64,000 bases of DNA from JAJPKK01 sp963747835 (GTDB lineage: Bacteria; Pseudomonadota; Alphaproteobacteria; Rhizobiales; Xanthobacteraceae). Below are positions 51,863 through 62,125 of this stretch, in pieces. A model generated the notes under the pieces. That model searched no databases and was not told the origin of the DNA. It worked only from the letters and a program-made list of their open reading frames with translations. The stretch spans positions 682,001 through 746,000 of the forward strand of contig CAVVGO010000006.1 in assembly GCA_963747835.1 (NCBI GenBank), given 5' to 3'. Position 1 is the stretch's first letter. Each line of letters opens with the position of its first letter. The position numbers were made by a program, and so were the translations under genes.

Positions 51863-53047
51863 ATGCGCAAATCGTTGATCGCGGGGGTGGCAGCGCTGGC
51901 CTGTGCCGCGGCTATAGCCGTTTTCGTGATCCGTGCAAGAAACCCTGGCGCCACGTCAGAAAATAGCCCGATGCAAGTGGCTTCGGCGATACCGGTTCTC
52001 GTCGCCACCGCCGAAGCCAGAGATGTGCCCATCGTGCTGCGGGGCTTGGGAACCGTCGAGGCCTTTAACACCGTTTCTCTGAAGAGTCGTGTCGAAGGGG
52101 CGGTCACCAAAATCAATTTCAAGGAGGGACAGGAGGTTCGTACTGGCGACGTTCTGGTCGAACTCGACGCACGCCCCTATCAGGCGACGCTCGATCAGGC
52201 GAAGGCGGCGCTTGTCAGGGATCAGGCCGCGCTTGCAAATGCGCAAATCGATTTAGAGCGTTATCAGAAGCTCCTGGCACAGAACTACGCGCCCGAACAG
52301 CAATATGCGACGCAAAAATCCACCGTGGCCCAGGGCCACGCGACAGAGACGAGCGACCAGGCTGTGGTCGCCGCGGCGGAGCTCAATGTCGAGTATGCTT
52401 CGATCAAGTCGCCGATCGACGGCGTGACCGGTATCAGGCAGGTCGATCTCGGTAATCTGCTGTCGGCGAACTCTCAGGTCCTGGTGGTCGTCACGCAGGT
52501 CAAGCCCATCTACGTTATTTTCACGCTGCCGGAAGCGGACATTGCGCGCATCCGCGAAGCGATGGCGAAAACTCAGTTAGCCGTCGTTGCGTTCGCCGCC
52601 AACGACGAGAAGAAGATCGCCACCGGCGTCCTCGACCTCGTTGACAATGCGGTCGACCAGACGACCGGTACGTTCAAGCTCAAGGCGGAGTTTCCCAACG
52701 ACGACATGGCGCTCTGGCCCGGCCAATTCGTCAACGCACATCTTGTGCTCGACGTCGTCCGCAACGGCGTCACCGTGCCCTCCGCCGCGATACAGACGGG
52801 ACCCAAGGGATCATTCACCTACGTCGTGAAGGACGACTCCACCGTCGACATGCGTCCGGTCAAGGTCATCCAAACCGAAAACAACATGGTGCTGGTAGGT
52901 TCCGGGCTGAAAGTCGGCGAACGGATGGTGACCGCCGGCCAGTTCAAGCTTCAACAGGGAACAAAGGTTCAGGTCTCCGACAAGCTCGCAAACGCCACCC
53001 CAACCGGCTTTTCCGATCTACCATCGGGCGTCGGTCGTTCGCAATGA
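51863..53047 (+). CDS. RND efflux periplasmic adaptor, pump 2
   Basis: 394 residues. N-terminal anchor MRKSLIAGVAALACAAAIAVFVI, barrel-sandwich half AFNTVSLKSRVEGAVTKINFKEGQEVRTGDVLVELDARPY, alpha-hairpin, then SIKSPIDGVTGIRQVDLGNLL. It is an MdtA-like fusion protein, of the same family as the adaptor at 27192 but clearly diverged from it. It overlaps the permease gene by 4 bp (ATGA). Confidence 0.92.
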   Translation: MRKSLIAGVAALACAAAIAVFVIRARNPGATSENSPMQVASAIPVLVATAEARDVPIVLRGLGTVEAFNTVSLKSRVEGAVTKINFKEGQEVRTGDVLVELDARPYQATLDQAKAALVRDQAALANAQIDLERYQKLLAQNYAPEQQYATQKSTVAQGHATETSDQAVVAAAELNVEYASIKSPIDGVTGIRQVDLGNLLSANSQVLVVVTQVKPIYVIFTLPEADIARIREAMAKTQLAVVAFAANDEKKIATGVLDLVDNAVDQTTGTFKLKAEFPNDDMALWPGQFVNAHLVLDVVRNGVTVPSAAIQTGPKGSFTYVVKDDSTVDMRPVKVIQTENNMVLVGSGLKVGERMVTAGQFKLQQGTKVQVSDKLANATPTGFSDLPSGVGRSQ

Positions 53048-56000
53048 ACATCTCGGCAATCTTTATCGAGCGACCGATCGCCACGGCGCTTCTGATGGCT
53101 GCGTTGCTCGTCGGCGGCGCCATCGGTTATAACTTGTTGCCGGTGGCGGCGTTGCCGACTGTCGATTTTCCGACGATCTCGGTTTCCGCGAGTCTGTCGG
53201 GCGCGAACCCCGAGACCATGGCATCATCCGTAGCCCAGCCGCTCGAACGGCAATTCGCCGACCTTGCCGGCGTTAATCAGATAACCTCCACCAGCGTCCT
53301 CGGGTCGACCAGCATCACGCTCCAATTCGACTTGTCCCGCAACATCGACGGTGCTGCGGGCGATGTACAGCAGGCGATCAATGCGGCGCAAGGCTATCTG
53401 CCGAAAAATCTTCCGAACCCGCCCACCTACAAGAAGGTGAATCCCGCCGATCAACCGATTCTTATCTTGGGACTGACTTCGGAATCCATGCCGCTGACGC
53501 AGCTGGATCAATATGCCGATCTCGACTTGGCGCAGCGCGTTTCGACGCTGACCGGGGTCGGCCAGGTCTCGATTTTCGGCGAACAGAAGTTTGCGCCGAC
53601 CATTATGGTCAATCCGCTGGCCCTCGCGTCACGCGGCATCGGATTGGACGATGTCGCCAATGCGGTAACCAGCAATACCGCGAACCTCCCGGTCGGAACG
53701 CTGCAGGGTCAGCAACAATCCTATCAGATTGGTGCCAACGGTCAGATCTTCTCGCCGGAGGCAATAGCCAAGTCCGTCGTCGTTTATCGCAACGCCGCTC
53801 CGGTTCGCGTGGGTGACATAGCCAAGGTTGTGTCTGGTGTTGAGAGCCCGTTGCAAGCCGCCTGGGTCGGCGCCGACCGCGGCGAGATGATCGGCATTTG
53901 GCGCCAGCCTGGCGCCAACACGATCGCGCTCGTCGATCAGATCAAGGCGCTGCTCCCGACCTTGCAGGCGGGGATGCCGCCCTCGGTGAAGCTGTCGATC
54001 GTCAGCGATCGGTCGACATCAATCCGGCAGAGCTTTACCGACGTCAAACTGACGCTGATGGGGACGCTTATTCTCGTCATCGTCGTGATCTTCGCGTTTC
54101 TGCGGAATCTCTGGGCAACGCTCATTCCCGCCATCACCGTCCCGCTGTCGCTGGCAGGCACGTTCGGCGTGATGTTTATGCTTGGCTATAGCCTCGACAA
54201 TCTGTCGCTCATGGCGCTCACGCTCGCCGTCGGTCTGGTCGTCGACGACGCGATCGTCATGCTGGAAAACATCTTCCGGCATATGGAGATGGGCAAGGAT
54301 CGAAAAACGGCGGCTCTCGACGGATCGAAGGAGATCGGCTTCACAATCGTTTCCATAACCGTCTCGCTGATCGCGGTCTTCATTCCTCTCCTCTTTATGG
54401 GCGGTATTGTCGGGCGTCTTTTCAGTGAGTTCGGCGTCACCGTGACGGTAGCGGTGGTGCTGTCCGCGTTGATCGCACTGACGTTGTCGCCCATGATGGC
54501 ATCGCTCGTCCTGAAGAACCCGCACGACGTGCGCCACAATCGGGTCTACGAGGCCAGCGAACGAGCCTTCGACGCAGTGATCCGCGGCTACGAGCGCGTC
54601 CTCAAACTATCGCTGCGGCATCGCGGTATCGTCATGCTGCTCAATATCGCGCTGATTGGGGCTTCCGCCTGGCTATTTATCGCCATGCCGAAGGGTTTCT
54701 TCCCGCAGGAAGACACGGGGCTCATTTTTGCCTTCACGCAGGCTGACCAGGACATCTCCTTTACGGGCATGGCCGAACGGCAGGCGGCGGCGGCAAAGGT
54801 CATCCTGGCGGATTCCGCCGTGGCCACGTTCGGCTCTTTGATCGGCGGTGCTTCGAGTTCCGGCCTGAACACCGGCCGCATGTTCATCGTGTTGAAGCCG
54901 CTAAGTCAACGCAGCGCTACCGCCGACCAGGTCATCGGGCGGTTGCGCCCAAAACTCGCGGCCGTGCCGGGGATCTCGACCTTTCTTCAATCCATCCAGA
55001 ATATCCAGGTCGGCGGCCGGCTGGCGCGCACGCAGTATCAATACACCCTGCAAGACACCAATCTCGACGAGCTGGATCAGTGGGCGCCGAAAATGCTCAC
55101 CAAGATGCAGGGATTGAAGGACCTGCAGGATGTCGCCAGCGATCAGCAAACCGGCAGTCCGGAATTGATGATCGACATCAATCGCGACGCCGCCTCGCGG
55201 CTCGGCGTCAATGTCACAACAATCGAGCAGACACTCTACGACGCGTTCGGGCAACCCTTCGTGACGCAACTCTACGCGCCGCTCAACACCTATCACGTCA
55301 TCCTGGAGGTTGCGCCGGAATATCAGCAGGACGTGTCCGCCTTGTCGCGCCTCTACGTGCACGGCGCCGCCGGCAAAATGGTTCCGATCAGCCAATTCGC
55401 TACACTGAAGCCGGTGCCAGCGCTGATCTCAGTCAATCACCAGGGGCAATTCCCGGCTGTAACCTTGTCATTCAATCTGGCGCCGAACGCATCCCTTGGT
55501 GCAGCCGTGGGGCAAATCCAACAAGCAGAGCAGGAACTTGGTAAGCCGCCGACGCTGCAAACCTCGTTCCAGGGAACCGCATCGGAATTTCAGAAATCCC
55601 TGTCGACGCAACCGCTGCTCATCGCGGCCGCACTATTCGCGGTCTACATCGTGCTCGGCGTGCTCTATGAAAGCTTCATTCATCCCTTCACCATCCTCTT
55701 GAGTCTGCCCTCGGCCGCGGTAGGCGCACTCCTGACGCTGTGGTTCTTCAACTTCGAGCTGACCATGATGGCGATCATCGGCCTGATCATGCTGATCGGG
55801 ATCGTCAAGAAAAACGCGATCATGATGATCGACTTCGCGTTGCAGCGAGAACGCGGCGGGGGCAAGTCACCGGAGGACGCGATCTACGAAGCGGCCGTCC
55901 TGCGTTTCCGACCTATCATGATGACGACGATGGCGGCGCTGCTCGGTACATTGCCGATCGCTATAGGCATCGGCGCCGGCTCTGACCTGCGCCAGCCCCT

Positions 56001-56178
56001 GGGTGTCGCCGTCGTCGGCGGTTTGATCGTGTCACAAGCCCTGACCTTGTTCACGACGCCGGTCACTTACCTTTACATGGATCGCTTCAATTTATTTGCA
56101 TCTCGATTGCTGCGGCGCAAACGTCAGGCGCCTTCACAGCCGTCCATCATCGACCAGTCGAAGCGCAACGCCGCATGA
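53044..56178 (+). CDS. RND multidrug efflux permease (MdtB/MdtC-like), pump 2
   Basis: 1044 residues. MNISAIFIERPIATALLMAALLVG start, ETMASSVAQPLERQF, and the TM4 proton pair in GLVVDDAIVMLENI. Organisation and length equal those of pump 1 (24079), but the sequences have diverged. Expected inner-membrane drug/proton antiporter. No outer-membrane factor follows. The gene ends 10 bp before a copied fragment of the monooxygenase gene. Confidence 0.92.
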   Translation: MNISAIFIERPIATALLMAALLVGGAIGYNLLPVAALPTVDFPTISVSASLSGANPETMASSVAQPLERQFADLAGVNQITSTSVLGSTSITLQFDLSRNIDGAAGDVQQAINAAQGYLPKNLPNPPTYKKVNPADQPILILGLTSESMPLTQLDQYADLDLAQRVSTLTGVGQVSIFGEQKFAPTIMVNPLALASRGIGLDDVANAVTSNTANLPVGTLQGQQQSYQIGANGQIFSPEAIAKSVVVYRNAAPVRVGDIAKVVSGVESPLQAAWVGADRGEMIGIWRQPGANTIALVDQIKALLPTLQAGMPPSVKLSIVSDRSTSIRQSFTDVKLTLMGTLILVIVVIFAFLRNLWATLIPAITVPLSLAGTFGVMFMLGYSLDNLSLMALTLAVGLVVDDAIVMLENIFRHMEMGKDRKTAALDGSKEIGFTIVSITVSLIAVFIPLLFMGGIVGRLFSEFGVTVTVAVVLSALIALTLSPMMASLVLKNPHDVRHNRVYEASERAFDAVIRGYERVLKLSLRHRGIVMLLNIALIGASAWLFIAMPKGFFPQEDTGLIFAFTQADQDISFTGMAERQAAAAKVILADSAVATFGSLIGGASSSGLNTGRMFIVLKPLSQRSATADQVIGRLRPKLAAVPGISTFLQSIQNIQVGGRLARTQYQYTLQDTNLDELDQWAPKMLTKMQGLKDLQDVASDQQTGSPELMIDINRDAASRLGVNVTTIEQTLYDAFGQPFVTQLYAPLNTYHVILEVAPEYQQDVSALSRLYVHGAAGKMVPISQFATLKPVPALISVNHQGQFPAVTLSFNLAPNASLGAAVGQIQQAEQELGKPPTLQTSFQGTASEFQKSLSTQPLLIAAALFAVYIVLGVLYESFIHPFTILLSLPSAAVGALLTLWFFNFELTMMAIIGLIMLIGIVKKNAIMMIDFALQRERGGGKSPEDAIYEAAVLRFRPIMMTTMAALLGTLPIAIGIGAGSDLRQPLGVAVVGGLIVSQALTLFTTPVTYLYMDRFNLFASRLLRRKRQAPSQPSIIDQSKRNAA

Positions 56179-56187
56179 ACGCGTGGA

Positions 56188-56226
56188 CGGATGGTTGGTG
56201 CCGGCGCGCGGCACCTGCTCGAGGAA
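56188..56226 (+). repeat. 39-bp direct repeat, copy 2 (orphan fragment)
   Basis: Exact copy of 50925-50963 in the gap after RND pump 2. It has no gene context here. The two copies are 5263 bp apart and bracket the VOC gene plus pump 2. Confidence 0.8.
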
Positions 56227-56335
56227 CGGGCTCATGATCGCGCTATCGGCGAATACCCAAAAACGCTACTATCCTGGCCAGTCTGGGTTTCAATCTCGTT
56301 GGAGTAAAATCGCCGCAGGACAAAGGGAGGCCATC

Positions 56336-57565
56336 ATGCGTGAGAGGTTCTCAGGCTCCGTGATAACGCTCGCCATTGCCGGAGCCGCTGTCGCTGTTGT
56401 CATTTCGGGGTCGATCATACGGGTGTCGGCTCAGGCCCCGGCGGCTTCCGCCACGGTGCCGGCCCCGGCGTTGATAACGGAGTTGAAAACCCCTTGGGGC
56501 GAACCCGATCTGCAGGGCATTTGGACCGACGAAACCGACACGCCCCTACAGCGCTCGCCCAAGTATGCAAGCCAGGAATTTTTCACCGAGGCCCAGCGCG
56601 CCGAATTGGATCGACAGCGATCGGCCATGCTGGGTCGCGACAGACGCGCGGAGCGCGGGACCTTGGCAGACGTCGCCGGCGCCTATAACGACGTGTTCAC
56701 ACCCAAGAAACGTACCGGCGCGCGGACGTCACGGATTGTCGATCCGCCCAATGGCCGGCTACCGCCTCTAACCGCTCAGGCTCAGAAGATTGCCGCTGCC
56801 GAACGCGAATTTCGCGTTGCGCTGTTGCAAGCGACCGAAACCTGCAAACGTAAAGAGTTGCCGTGCAACGGGGGCAAGTACGATCCGGCTCCCTCGCCGC
56901 GATGGGCCGAAAGCGCTCCCCGCTACAACACGGCGACCATAAATCGCTATGACGGTCCGGAGGACGCCTCGTTGCCGGTGCGCTGCCTGATGGGCGGGCT
57001 GCCCGAGATCGGTACCCTTGGAGCGATCGCCGATCGCATCAGCTTCCGGCGAATCGTGCAGACACCCGGCGGCATCTCGATGTTCTACGACGTGGGTCAG
57101 GGCCAGGGGTGGCAGCGCAACATCGTCATGGACGGGAGCTCCCATTTGCCTCCCGGTATTCGTCAGTGGTACGGCGACTCGCGTGGCCACTGGGAGGGCA
57201 ATACCCTCGTGATCGACGTGACGAATTTCAGTGCAAAGACCGATTTTCAGGGGTCGCGCGAGAATCTGCACGTGATCGAACGGTGGACGCGGACGAGCCC
57301 GACAACGATTGAATATGCCGTGACGGTCGAGGACCCGACCGTTTGGGCGCGGCCCTGGACGGCCAAGCAGGAATTCACACGGCAGAACGACCAGGAAAAC
57401 AGAATATATAGTGAGCCTCGCTGCATCGAAGGGAACTATGGTCTCCCGGGGCTGCTTCACGGACACCGCATGGAAGAACTCGCCTTTGTGGAGGGACGCG
57501 GCGTTGATCCGAGAACCATCAGTACGATCACGGTCAATGACGGCGAACCCGACCCGCTGCAATAA
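56336..57565 (+). CDS. Secreted protein of unknown function, member 3 of the three-copy family
   Basis: 409 residues from ATG 56336 (GGGAGG upstream). Signal peptide MRERFSGSVITLAIAGAAVAVVISG. Family blocks are LPVRCLMGGLPEIGTLGAIADRISFRRIVQTPGGISMFYDVGQGQ, RQWYGDSRGHWEGNTLVIDVTNFS, NLHVIERWTR and ARPWTAKQEF. It is longer than the copies at 18098 and 40107 by an N-terminal segment with GEPDLQGIWTDE (a 'G-x-PDLxGxW' opening typical of the family). It is followed by the GDSL hydrolase gene with a 73-bp gap, probably co-transcribed. Function unknown. Confidence 0.7.
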   Translation: MRERFSGSVITLAIAGAAVAVVISGSIIRVSAQAPAASATVPAPALITELKTPWGEPDLQGIWTDETDTPLQRSPKYASQEFFTEAQRAELDRQRSAMLGRDRRAERGTLADVAGAYNDVFTPKKRTGARTSRIVDPPNGRLPPLTAQAQKIAAAEREFRVALLQATETCKRKELPCNGGKYDPAPSPRWAESAPRYNTATINRYDGPEDASLPVRCLMGGLPEIGTLGAIADRISFRRIVQTPGGISMFYDVGQGQGWQRNIVMDGSSHLPPGIRQWYGDSRGHWEGNTLVIDVTNFSAKTDFQGSRENLHVIERWTRTSPTTIEYAVTVEDPTVWARPWTAKQEFTRQNDQENRIYSEPRCIEGNYGLPGLLHGHRMEELAFVEGRGVDPRTISTITVNDGEPDPLQ

Positions 57566-57638
57566 CGCGCCGCAAGGCCGAAGCGGCCGTTTTAAGCGCT
57601 CGATGTTAGTCAGCGAGCCGGAGATGTGGAGGAGACGG

Positions 57639-58871
57639 ATGCGCAGTAGTTTGCCACAACTTCGGACGGCCGGCTTTGCGATTGCCGTAGCCTTTGCATG
57701 CTGGCCGGTGTTCGCGCAAACGGGCCCGGGATGGATCACCGCGTGGGGAACGTCGCAGCAGGTGCTCGGCCAAACCCGCGTGAGCAACGCGACGTTGCGC
57801 CTCATCGCTCGTGTGACTGCGCCGGGCGATGCGATCCGTCTGCGCTTTGACAATACGTTCGGCACCATGCCGGTTACGTTCGGAAAGGTATCGGTCGGGC
57901 CGCGTCAATCAGCCAACAATCCCGCCAGCATATCGCCCGGCCTTCTCATGCCGGCAACGTTCGCCGGCCAGTCGTCCGTCACGATCGCGGCGGGCGGCTC
58001 CATGACGAGCGATCCCGTTCCCATGAAGGTGGATGCCCAGGAGGACCTTGCCGTCAGCGTCTATGTTCCGGGCGCCGACGTCCCGGCCAGCCAGCACAGC
58101 GGCGCGGTCGTAACATCTTTCGTCACTGACAATGGCGCGGGCGATTTGACAGCGTCGCAATCCGGAGCTCCCTTCAAGACCCGCATCACGACCATGCCGT
58201 GGCTGAAGGCGATCGATGTTCGCGCGACCGCGCCCACGACGACAATCGTCGCCTTCGGCGATTCCATTACCGACGGGACCTGCACGACCCTCGATGCGCA
58301 TGATCGCTGGGAGGATATTGTGGCTCAGCGATTGGCGTTGCAGGACACTGTCCGCCATGCCGTCGTCAACGAAGGGATTGGCGGAAATACCGTGACCGGC
58401 AACGTTACGCCGCCGCCCGACACCACGCCTGGCACCGAGAGGCTCGACCGTGATGTGTTGGCCCATGCGGGCGTGTCGCACGTTGTCGTCTTCATGGGCA
58501 CCAACGATATCCGCCGGGACGCCGGCGCCGAGCAGGTGATCAACGGCCTGAAGGACATCGTCGCGCGCGTCAAAGCGCGCGGCTTGAAAGTCATCGGCGT
58601 CACCATCGTGCCGCGCCACAACGTTGCGCTGGTTGCCGGCAATACCGGCTGGAACGATGCAAAAACGAAAGTGCGCCACGAGATCAATGCCTGGATTCGA
58701 GAGGGTGGCGCCTTTGATGCGATCATCGATTTCGACCGCGTCGTGCGCAGCGGCGCGAATCCCGACCTCCTCGACGTTACTTACAATTGCGGTGACGGAA
58801 TTCATCCATCGCCGCTAGGCTATTTTCAGATGGGAAAATCGGTCGATCTGAATTTGTTCGAAACGAAGTGA
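57639..58871 (+). CDS. Secreted SGNH/GDSL hydrolase
   Basis: 410 residues from ATG 57639 (GGAGGAG just upstream), with signal peptide ending near PVFAQ. Block I FGDSITDG carries the nucleophile Ser, block II NEGIGGNTV the Gly, block III MGTNDIRR the Asn, and block V DGIHPSPLGY the Asp/His pair. The N-terminal about 200 residues form a beta domain often seen in rhamnogalacturonan-acetylesterase-like or lysophospholipase-like members. It would cleave an ester in the periplasm or outside the cell. Confidence 0.85.
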   Translation: MRSSLPQLRTAGFAIAVAFACWPVFAQTGPGWITAWGTSQQVLGQTRVSNATLRLIARVTAPGDAIRLRFDNTFGTMPVTFGKVSVGPRQSANNPASISPGLLMPATFAGQSSVTIAAGGSMTSDPVPMKVDAQEDLAVSVYVPGADVPASQHSGAVVTSFVTDNGAGDLTASQSGAPFKTRITTMPWLKAIDVRATAPTTTIVAFGDSITDGTCTTLDAHDRWEDIVAQRLALQDTVRHAVVNEGIGGNTVTGNVTPPPDTTPGTERLDRDVLAHAGVSHVVVFMGTNDIRRDAGAEQVINGLKDIVARVKARGLKVIGVTIVPRHNVALVAGNTGWNDAKTKVRHEINAWIREGGAFDAIIDFDRVVRSGANPDLLDVTYNCGDGIHPSPLGYFQMGKSVDLNLFETK

Positions 58872-58895
58872 TCCCGATCAATCGCGACACGCAAA

Positions 58896-58916
58896 TGGCC
58901 GGGACGAGCCCGGCCA
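58896..58916. repeat. TGGCCGGG/CCCGGCCA intergenic palindrome
   Basis: Perfect 8-bp arms, loop ACGAG, between the convergent GDSL and Mo-hydroxylase genes. Same family as 48724. Confidence 0.55.
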
Positions 58917-58947
58917 CTGCATGTTCGAGGTGCGTCACGCGCCGGCG

Positions 58948-61113
58948 TTATGCCGCGCCGGAGAGATCCTGTCCCCGGATCGGCAGTGTACGCAACCGCT
59001 TGCCGGTGGCGGCGAAGATCGCATTCGTCACCGCGGGTTGGATCATGGTCGCGCCGGGCTCGCCGACGCCGCCCCATTTCTTGCCGGGTGTGGGGGTGAT
59101 GTAGACTTCCGTCTTGGGCGCATCCTTGAAGCGCACGACCGGGTAGGTGTCGAAGTTGCCCTGCACGACCCGGCCGTTCTTGACCGTGATCTCGCCGAAC
59201 AGAGCGGCCGATAGCCCGTAGATCATGCCGCCTTCGAGCTGCGTCTCGACGCCGCGCGGGTTGACCACGACGCCGCAGTCGCATGCGATCACGACGCGCT
59301 CGACCTTGACCTCTCCATTCCCCACCGCGACCTCGGCGATCATGCCGACGATCAAATCGTAGCTCTCGTGGACGGCGACGCCGCGGCCTTTGCCCCTGGG
59401 CATCGGCTTGCCCCAGTCGCCCTTCTCGACCAGCACGTCGAGCACCCGCTGGAAGTCGGGGCGGTGGGCCAGCAGCTCGCGCCGAAGTGCCACCGGGTCC
59501 TTGCCGGTCGCGTGCGCCATCTCGTCGATGAAGCTCTCCATGAAGAACACGTTCTGGGAATGACCAGGCGCACGCCACGGGCCGAGCGGCACGTGCGTGT
59601 TCTTGACGATCGAGACGACGCGGTAGTTCGGGAGCTTGTACGCTGTATTGATCAGACCTTGCGTCGTCTGCGGGTCGAGGCCGTCGCGGACGGCTTGCGG
59701 ATTGGCACTGCCGGCCGAATTGCGCATGTCGAGCGCAATCGGCGTGCCGTCGGCCGCAAATCCTGCCTTGAAGCGGATCGCGGCCTGGGTGCGGTAGCGG
59801 CCCTGGCGAATTTCTTCTTCGCGCGTCCAGATCAGCTTGACCGGCTTACCAATCGCCTTGGAGACCGCGACCGCTTGGGCGACTTCGTCGGGACGCAGCC
59901 GGCGGCCGAACCCGCCACCGGAGAACGTATTGTGGATATGGACGTTCTCACCCTTCACGCCGGATGCCTGCGCGGCGAACGTCAATGCCATATCGGCATT
60001 CTGGGTGCCGACCCAGACATCGACGCGGTCGGCCTGCACATGCGCGATGGCGTTGAGTGGCTCCATCGGGGCGTGCGCGATGATCGGCACGTCGTAGGTC
60101 GCCTCGATTACCCTGACTGCCGTCGGCATTGCCGCATCGACATTGCCGTCGTGGCGAGCGTCCGCGCCCTTCTGATCCAGCGCGCTGATGTAGTCCTTGC
60201 GGAACTGCGCGCTATCGGTCGAACCCGCGGCGCCGACCTCCCACTCGATCCGCAGCATGTCGAGCGCAGCCTGCGCGCGCCAATGCCGGTCGGCGACCAC
60301 CGCGACGGCGTCCTTGAGCTTGACCACCTGCATGACGCCGCGCCGGCCTGCAATCGGGCGTTCGTCGACCGACTTCACGGTGCCGCCGAACACCGGGCAG
60401 GCGATGATCGCCGCATGCACCATGTCGGGCACGTCGAGGTCGATGCCGTACTTGGCGGTGCCGTTGATCTTGAGCGGCACGTCGAGCCGCGCCAGCCTTC
60501 TGCCGATGAACTTGAACTGATCGGGCGTCTTGATCGCGGGCTCTTTGTCGAGCTTGATTGCGGCCGCCTCGGCCGCAAGCTCGCCGTATCGGAACGTCCG
60601 TCCGGTCGGCTTGTGGGTGACCTTGCTCATCGAAGCCGAGCAATCAGACGCCGGCACGTCCCAGCGCTTCGCCGCCGCCGCAACGAGGCGTTCGCGCGCG
60701 CTCGCGCCGGCCCGCTGGACCATCTCGCCGGTCTCGCGGACGGCGCGGCTTCCGCCGGTACTCAGACTGCCGTAGACCTTGTTGTCCCTGAAATTGCGGT
60801 TAGCCGAGGCGTATTCGGGTTTTACCAAGGCCCAATCACACTCGAGCTCTTCGGTGAGAATTTGCGGCAAGGCCGTAAAGGAGCCCTGTCCCATCTCGGC
60901 GCGGCCGTAGCGGATGATCACGCTGTCATCGGGATTGATCACGACCCAGGCGTTGATCTCGCCGGCATGCGGAAGGTCGTCGCTCCAGGGGCGCACGCTC
61001 AAGGTTGCGGCATCGGCGGGGCCTCCGGTCCCGATGCCGAGCGCAAAACCGCCGGCGGCGGTTAGCGAGGTGGCGATAAACTGGCGGCGGGAGACTTGAT
61101 GCATGATCGTCAT
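58948..61113 (-). CDS. Molybdenum hydroxylase large subunit (isoquinoline 1-oxidoreductase beta/IorB-like)
   Basis: 721 residues from ATG 61113 (GGGAGA upstream). A twin-arginine signal SRRQFIATSLTAAGG directs the folded enzyme to the periplasm. Mo-pterin motifs: AEMGQGSFTALPQILTEELE, FSGGGFGRRL, and the catalytic-Glu segment WGGVGEPGATMIQPAVTNAIFAATGKRLR. IorB-type enzymes hydroxylate N-heterocycles or oxidise aldehydes using water. The 2Fe-2S subunit gene (61128) is just upstream in the same operon. No FAD subunit is present, as expected for this class, which reduces cytochromes. Confidence 0.88.
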   Translation of the reverse strand: MTIMHQVSRRQFIATSLTAAGGFALGIGTGGPADAATLSVRPWSDDLPHAGEINAWVVINPDDSVIIRYGRAEMGQGSFTALPQILTEELECDWALVKPEYASANRNFRDNKVYGSLSTGGSRAVRETGEMVQRAGASARERLVAAAAKRWDVPASDCSASMSKVTHKPTGRTFRYGELAAEAAAIKLDKEPAIKTPDQFKFIGRRLARLDVPLKINGTAKYGIDLDVPDMVHAAIIACPVFGGTVKSVDERPIAGRRGVMQVVKLKDAVAVVADRHWRAQAALDMLRIEWEVGAAGSTDSAQFRKDYISALDQKGADARHDGNVDAAMPTAVRVIEATYDVPIIAHAPMEPLNAIAHVQADRVDVWVGTQNADMALTFAAQASGVKGENVHIHNTFSGGGFGRRLRPDEVAQAVAVSKAIGKPVKLIWTREEEIRQGRYRTQAAIRFKAGFAADGTPIALDMRNSAGSANPQAVRDGLDPQTTQGLINTAYKLPNYRVVSIVKNTHVPLGPWRAPGHSQNVFFMESFIDEMAHATGKDPVALRRELLAHRPDFQRVLDVLVEKGDWGKPMPRGKGRGVAVHESYDLIVGMIAEVAVGNGEVKVERVVIACDCGVVVNPRGVETQLEGGMIYGLSAALFGEITVKNGRVVQGNFDTYPVVRFKDAPKTEVYITPTPGKKWGGVGEPGATMIQPAVTNAIFAATGKRLRTLPIRGQDLSGAA

Positions 61114-61127
61114 GGCTGTTCTCCCGC

Positions 61128-61583
61128 TCAAATCTTCATCAGCGCGGCGGCGCGATGAACTGCGCGGCGCAGCCGCTCATACGTGCCGCAACGGCAGATG
61201 TTGGTGAGATTGGCGTCGATGTCGGCATCGGTCGGATTGGGATTGGTCTTGAGATACGCAACCGTCGCCATGATCTGGCCGGACTGGCAGTAGCCGCACT
61301 GCGGCACTTCTTCGGTAAGCCAGGCCTGCTGCACCGGATGCCGGCTGTCAGGCGAAAGCCCCTCGATGGTGGTGATTTCGGCACCGTCGATAGTGCCGAT
61401 CGGCGTGACGCAGGAGCGGACCGCTTCGCCGTTGATATGCACCGTGCAGGCGCCGCATTGCGCAATCCCGCAGCCGAACTTGGTACCGGTTAAACCGACC
61501 TCCTCGCGCAAGACCCAAAGAAGCGGCATCTCGTCCTCGACATCGAGCTGATGCGAGGCCCCGTTGACCTTGATCGTGACCAT
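61128..61583 (-). CDS. 2Fe-2S subunit of the molybdenum hydroxylase (IorA-like)
   Basis: 151 residues. N-terminal plant-type cluster CGIAQCGACTVHINGEAVRSC; C-terminal helical 2Fe-2S domain with CGYCQSGQIM and ICRCGTYERLRRA. It transfers electrons from the Mo centre of the IorB-like subunit. It lacks a signal, so it would be exported as a hitchhiker with the Tat-borne large subunit. The large subunit starts 14 bp after this stop. Confidence 0.9.
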   Translation of the reverse strand: MVTIKVNGASHQLDVEDEMPLLWVLREEVGLTGTKFGCGIAQCGACTVHINGEAVRSCVTPIGTIDGAEITTIEGLSPDSRHPVQQAWLTEEVPQCGYCQSGQIMATVAYLKTNPNPTDADIDANLTNICRCGTYERLRRAVHRAAALMKI

Positions 61584-62042
61584 GATGAAATTCCGCTGCG
61601 CCGAGACTCACGGACAGCCGGCCGGCGCCGAACCGGACTGCCCATCGAATGGCGGCCGACCCACGCATCCGCCAAGCGGCATAGATGGGTGGACGGCCTC
61701 GTGCCTCCCGAATTGATCCGAATGGTAGGCGTTTTCCGACCCGGGTGGAAGCCTGGGCGTGAGGTATGACCCGGAAGGTGCATGTGCGCGACTTGCGGCT
61801 CTTGGTAGACGCCGTTGCCCTCGCCGGGACGCTTTACAGCCGGCCCTCGTCGAGAACGGCAAACCTTTGTCGACAATGGGAGAGGAAACGGGAAACGCGC
61901 CGCGGCTTGGCCGGTGGTGGGCGGGCGCGGCAACCGGCGTTGCCGTGTTCTCGTCAGCTCTCGGAACTGCCGCGAAAGCATTCCGAACTCCAGGCGTATC
62001 ATCCGGGCAGCTTGGGTCCCAAGTTTTGCCCTGTTAGATACG

Positions 62043-62075
62043 AAAAACTGGCCAGACCGCAGAGGTCTGGCCAGT
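62043..62075 (-). terminator. Rho-independent terminator of the Gly/Tyr-rich gene
   Basis: On the minus strand ACTGGCCAGACC (12 bp) pairs with GGTCTGGCCAGT around TCTGC and is followed by TTTTT. It lies about 50 bp after the stop of the gene at 62126. The rest of the 61584-62125 gap shows no gene. Confidence 0.8.
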
Positions 62076-62125
62076 CAGTGGCGTCAGCCGGAGCATGGTG
62101 AATACCTTCCATGCAGTTGTTGGTT

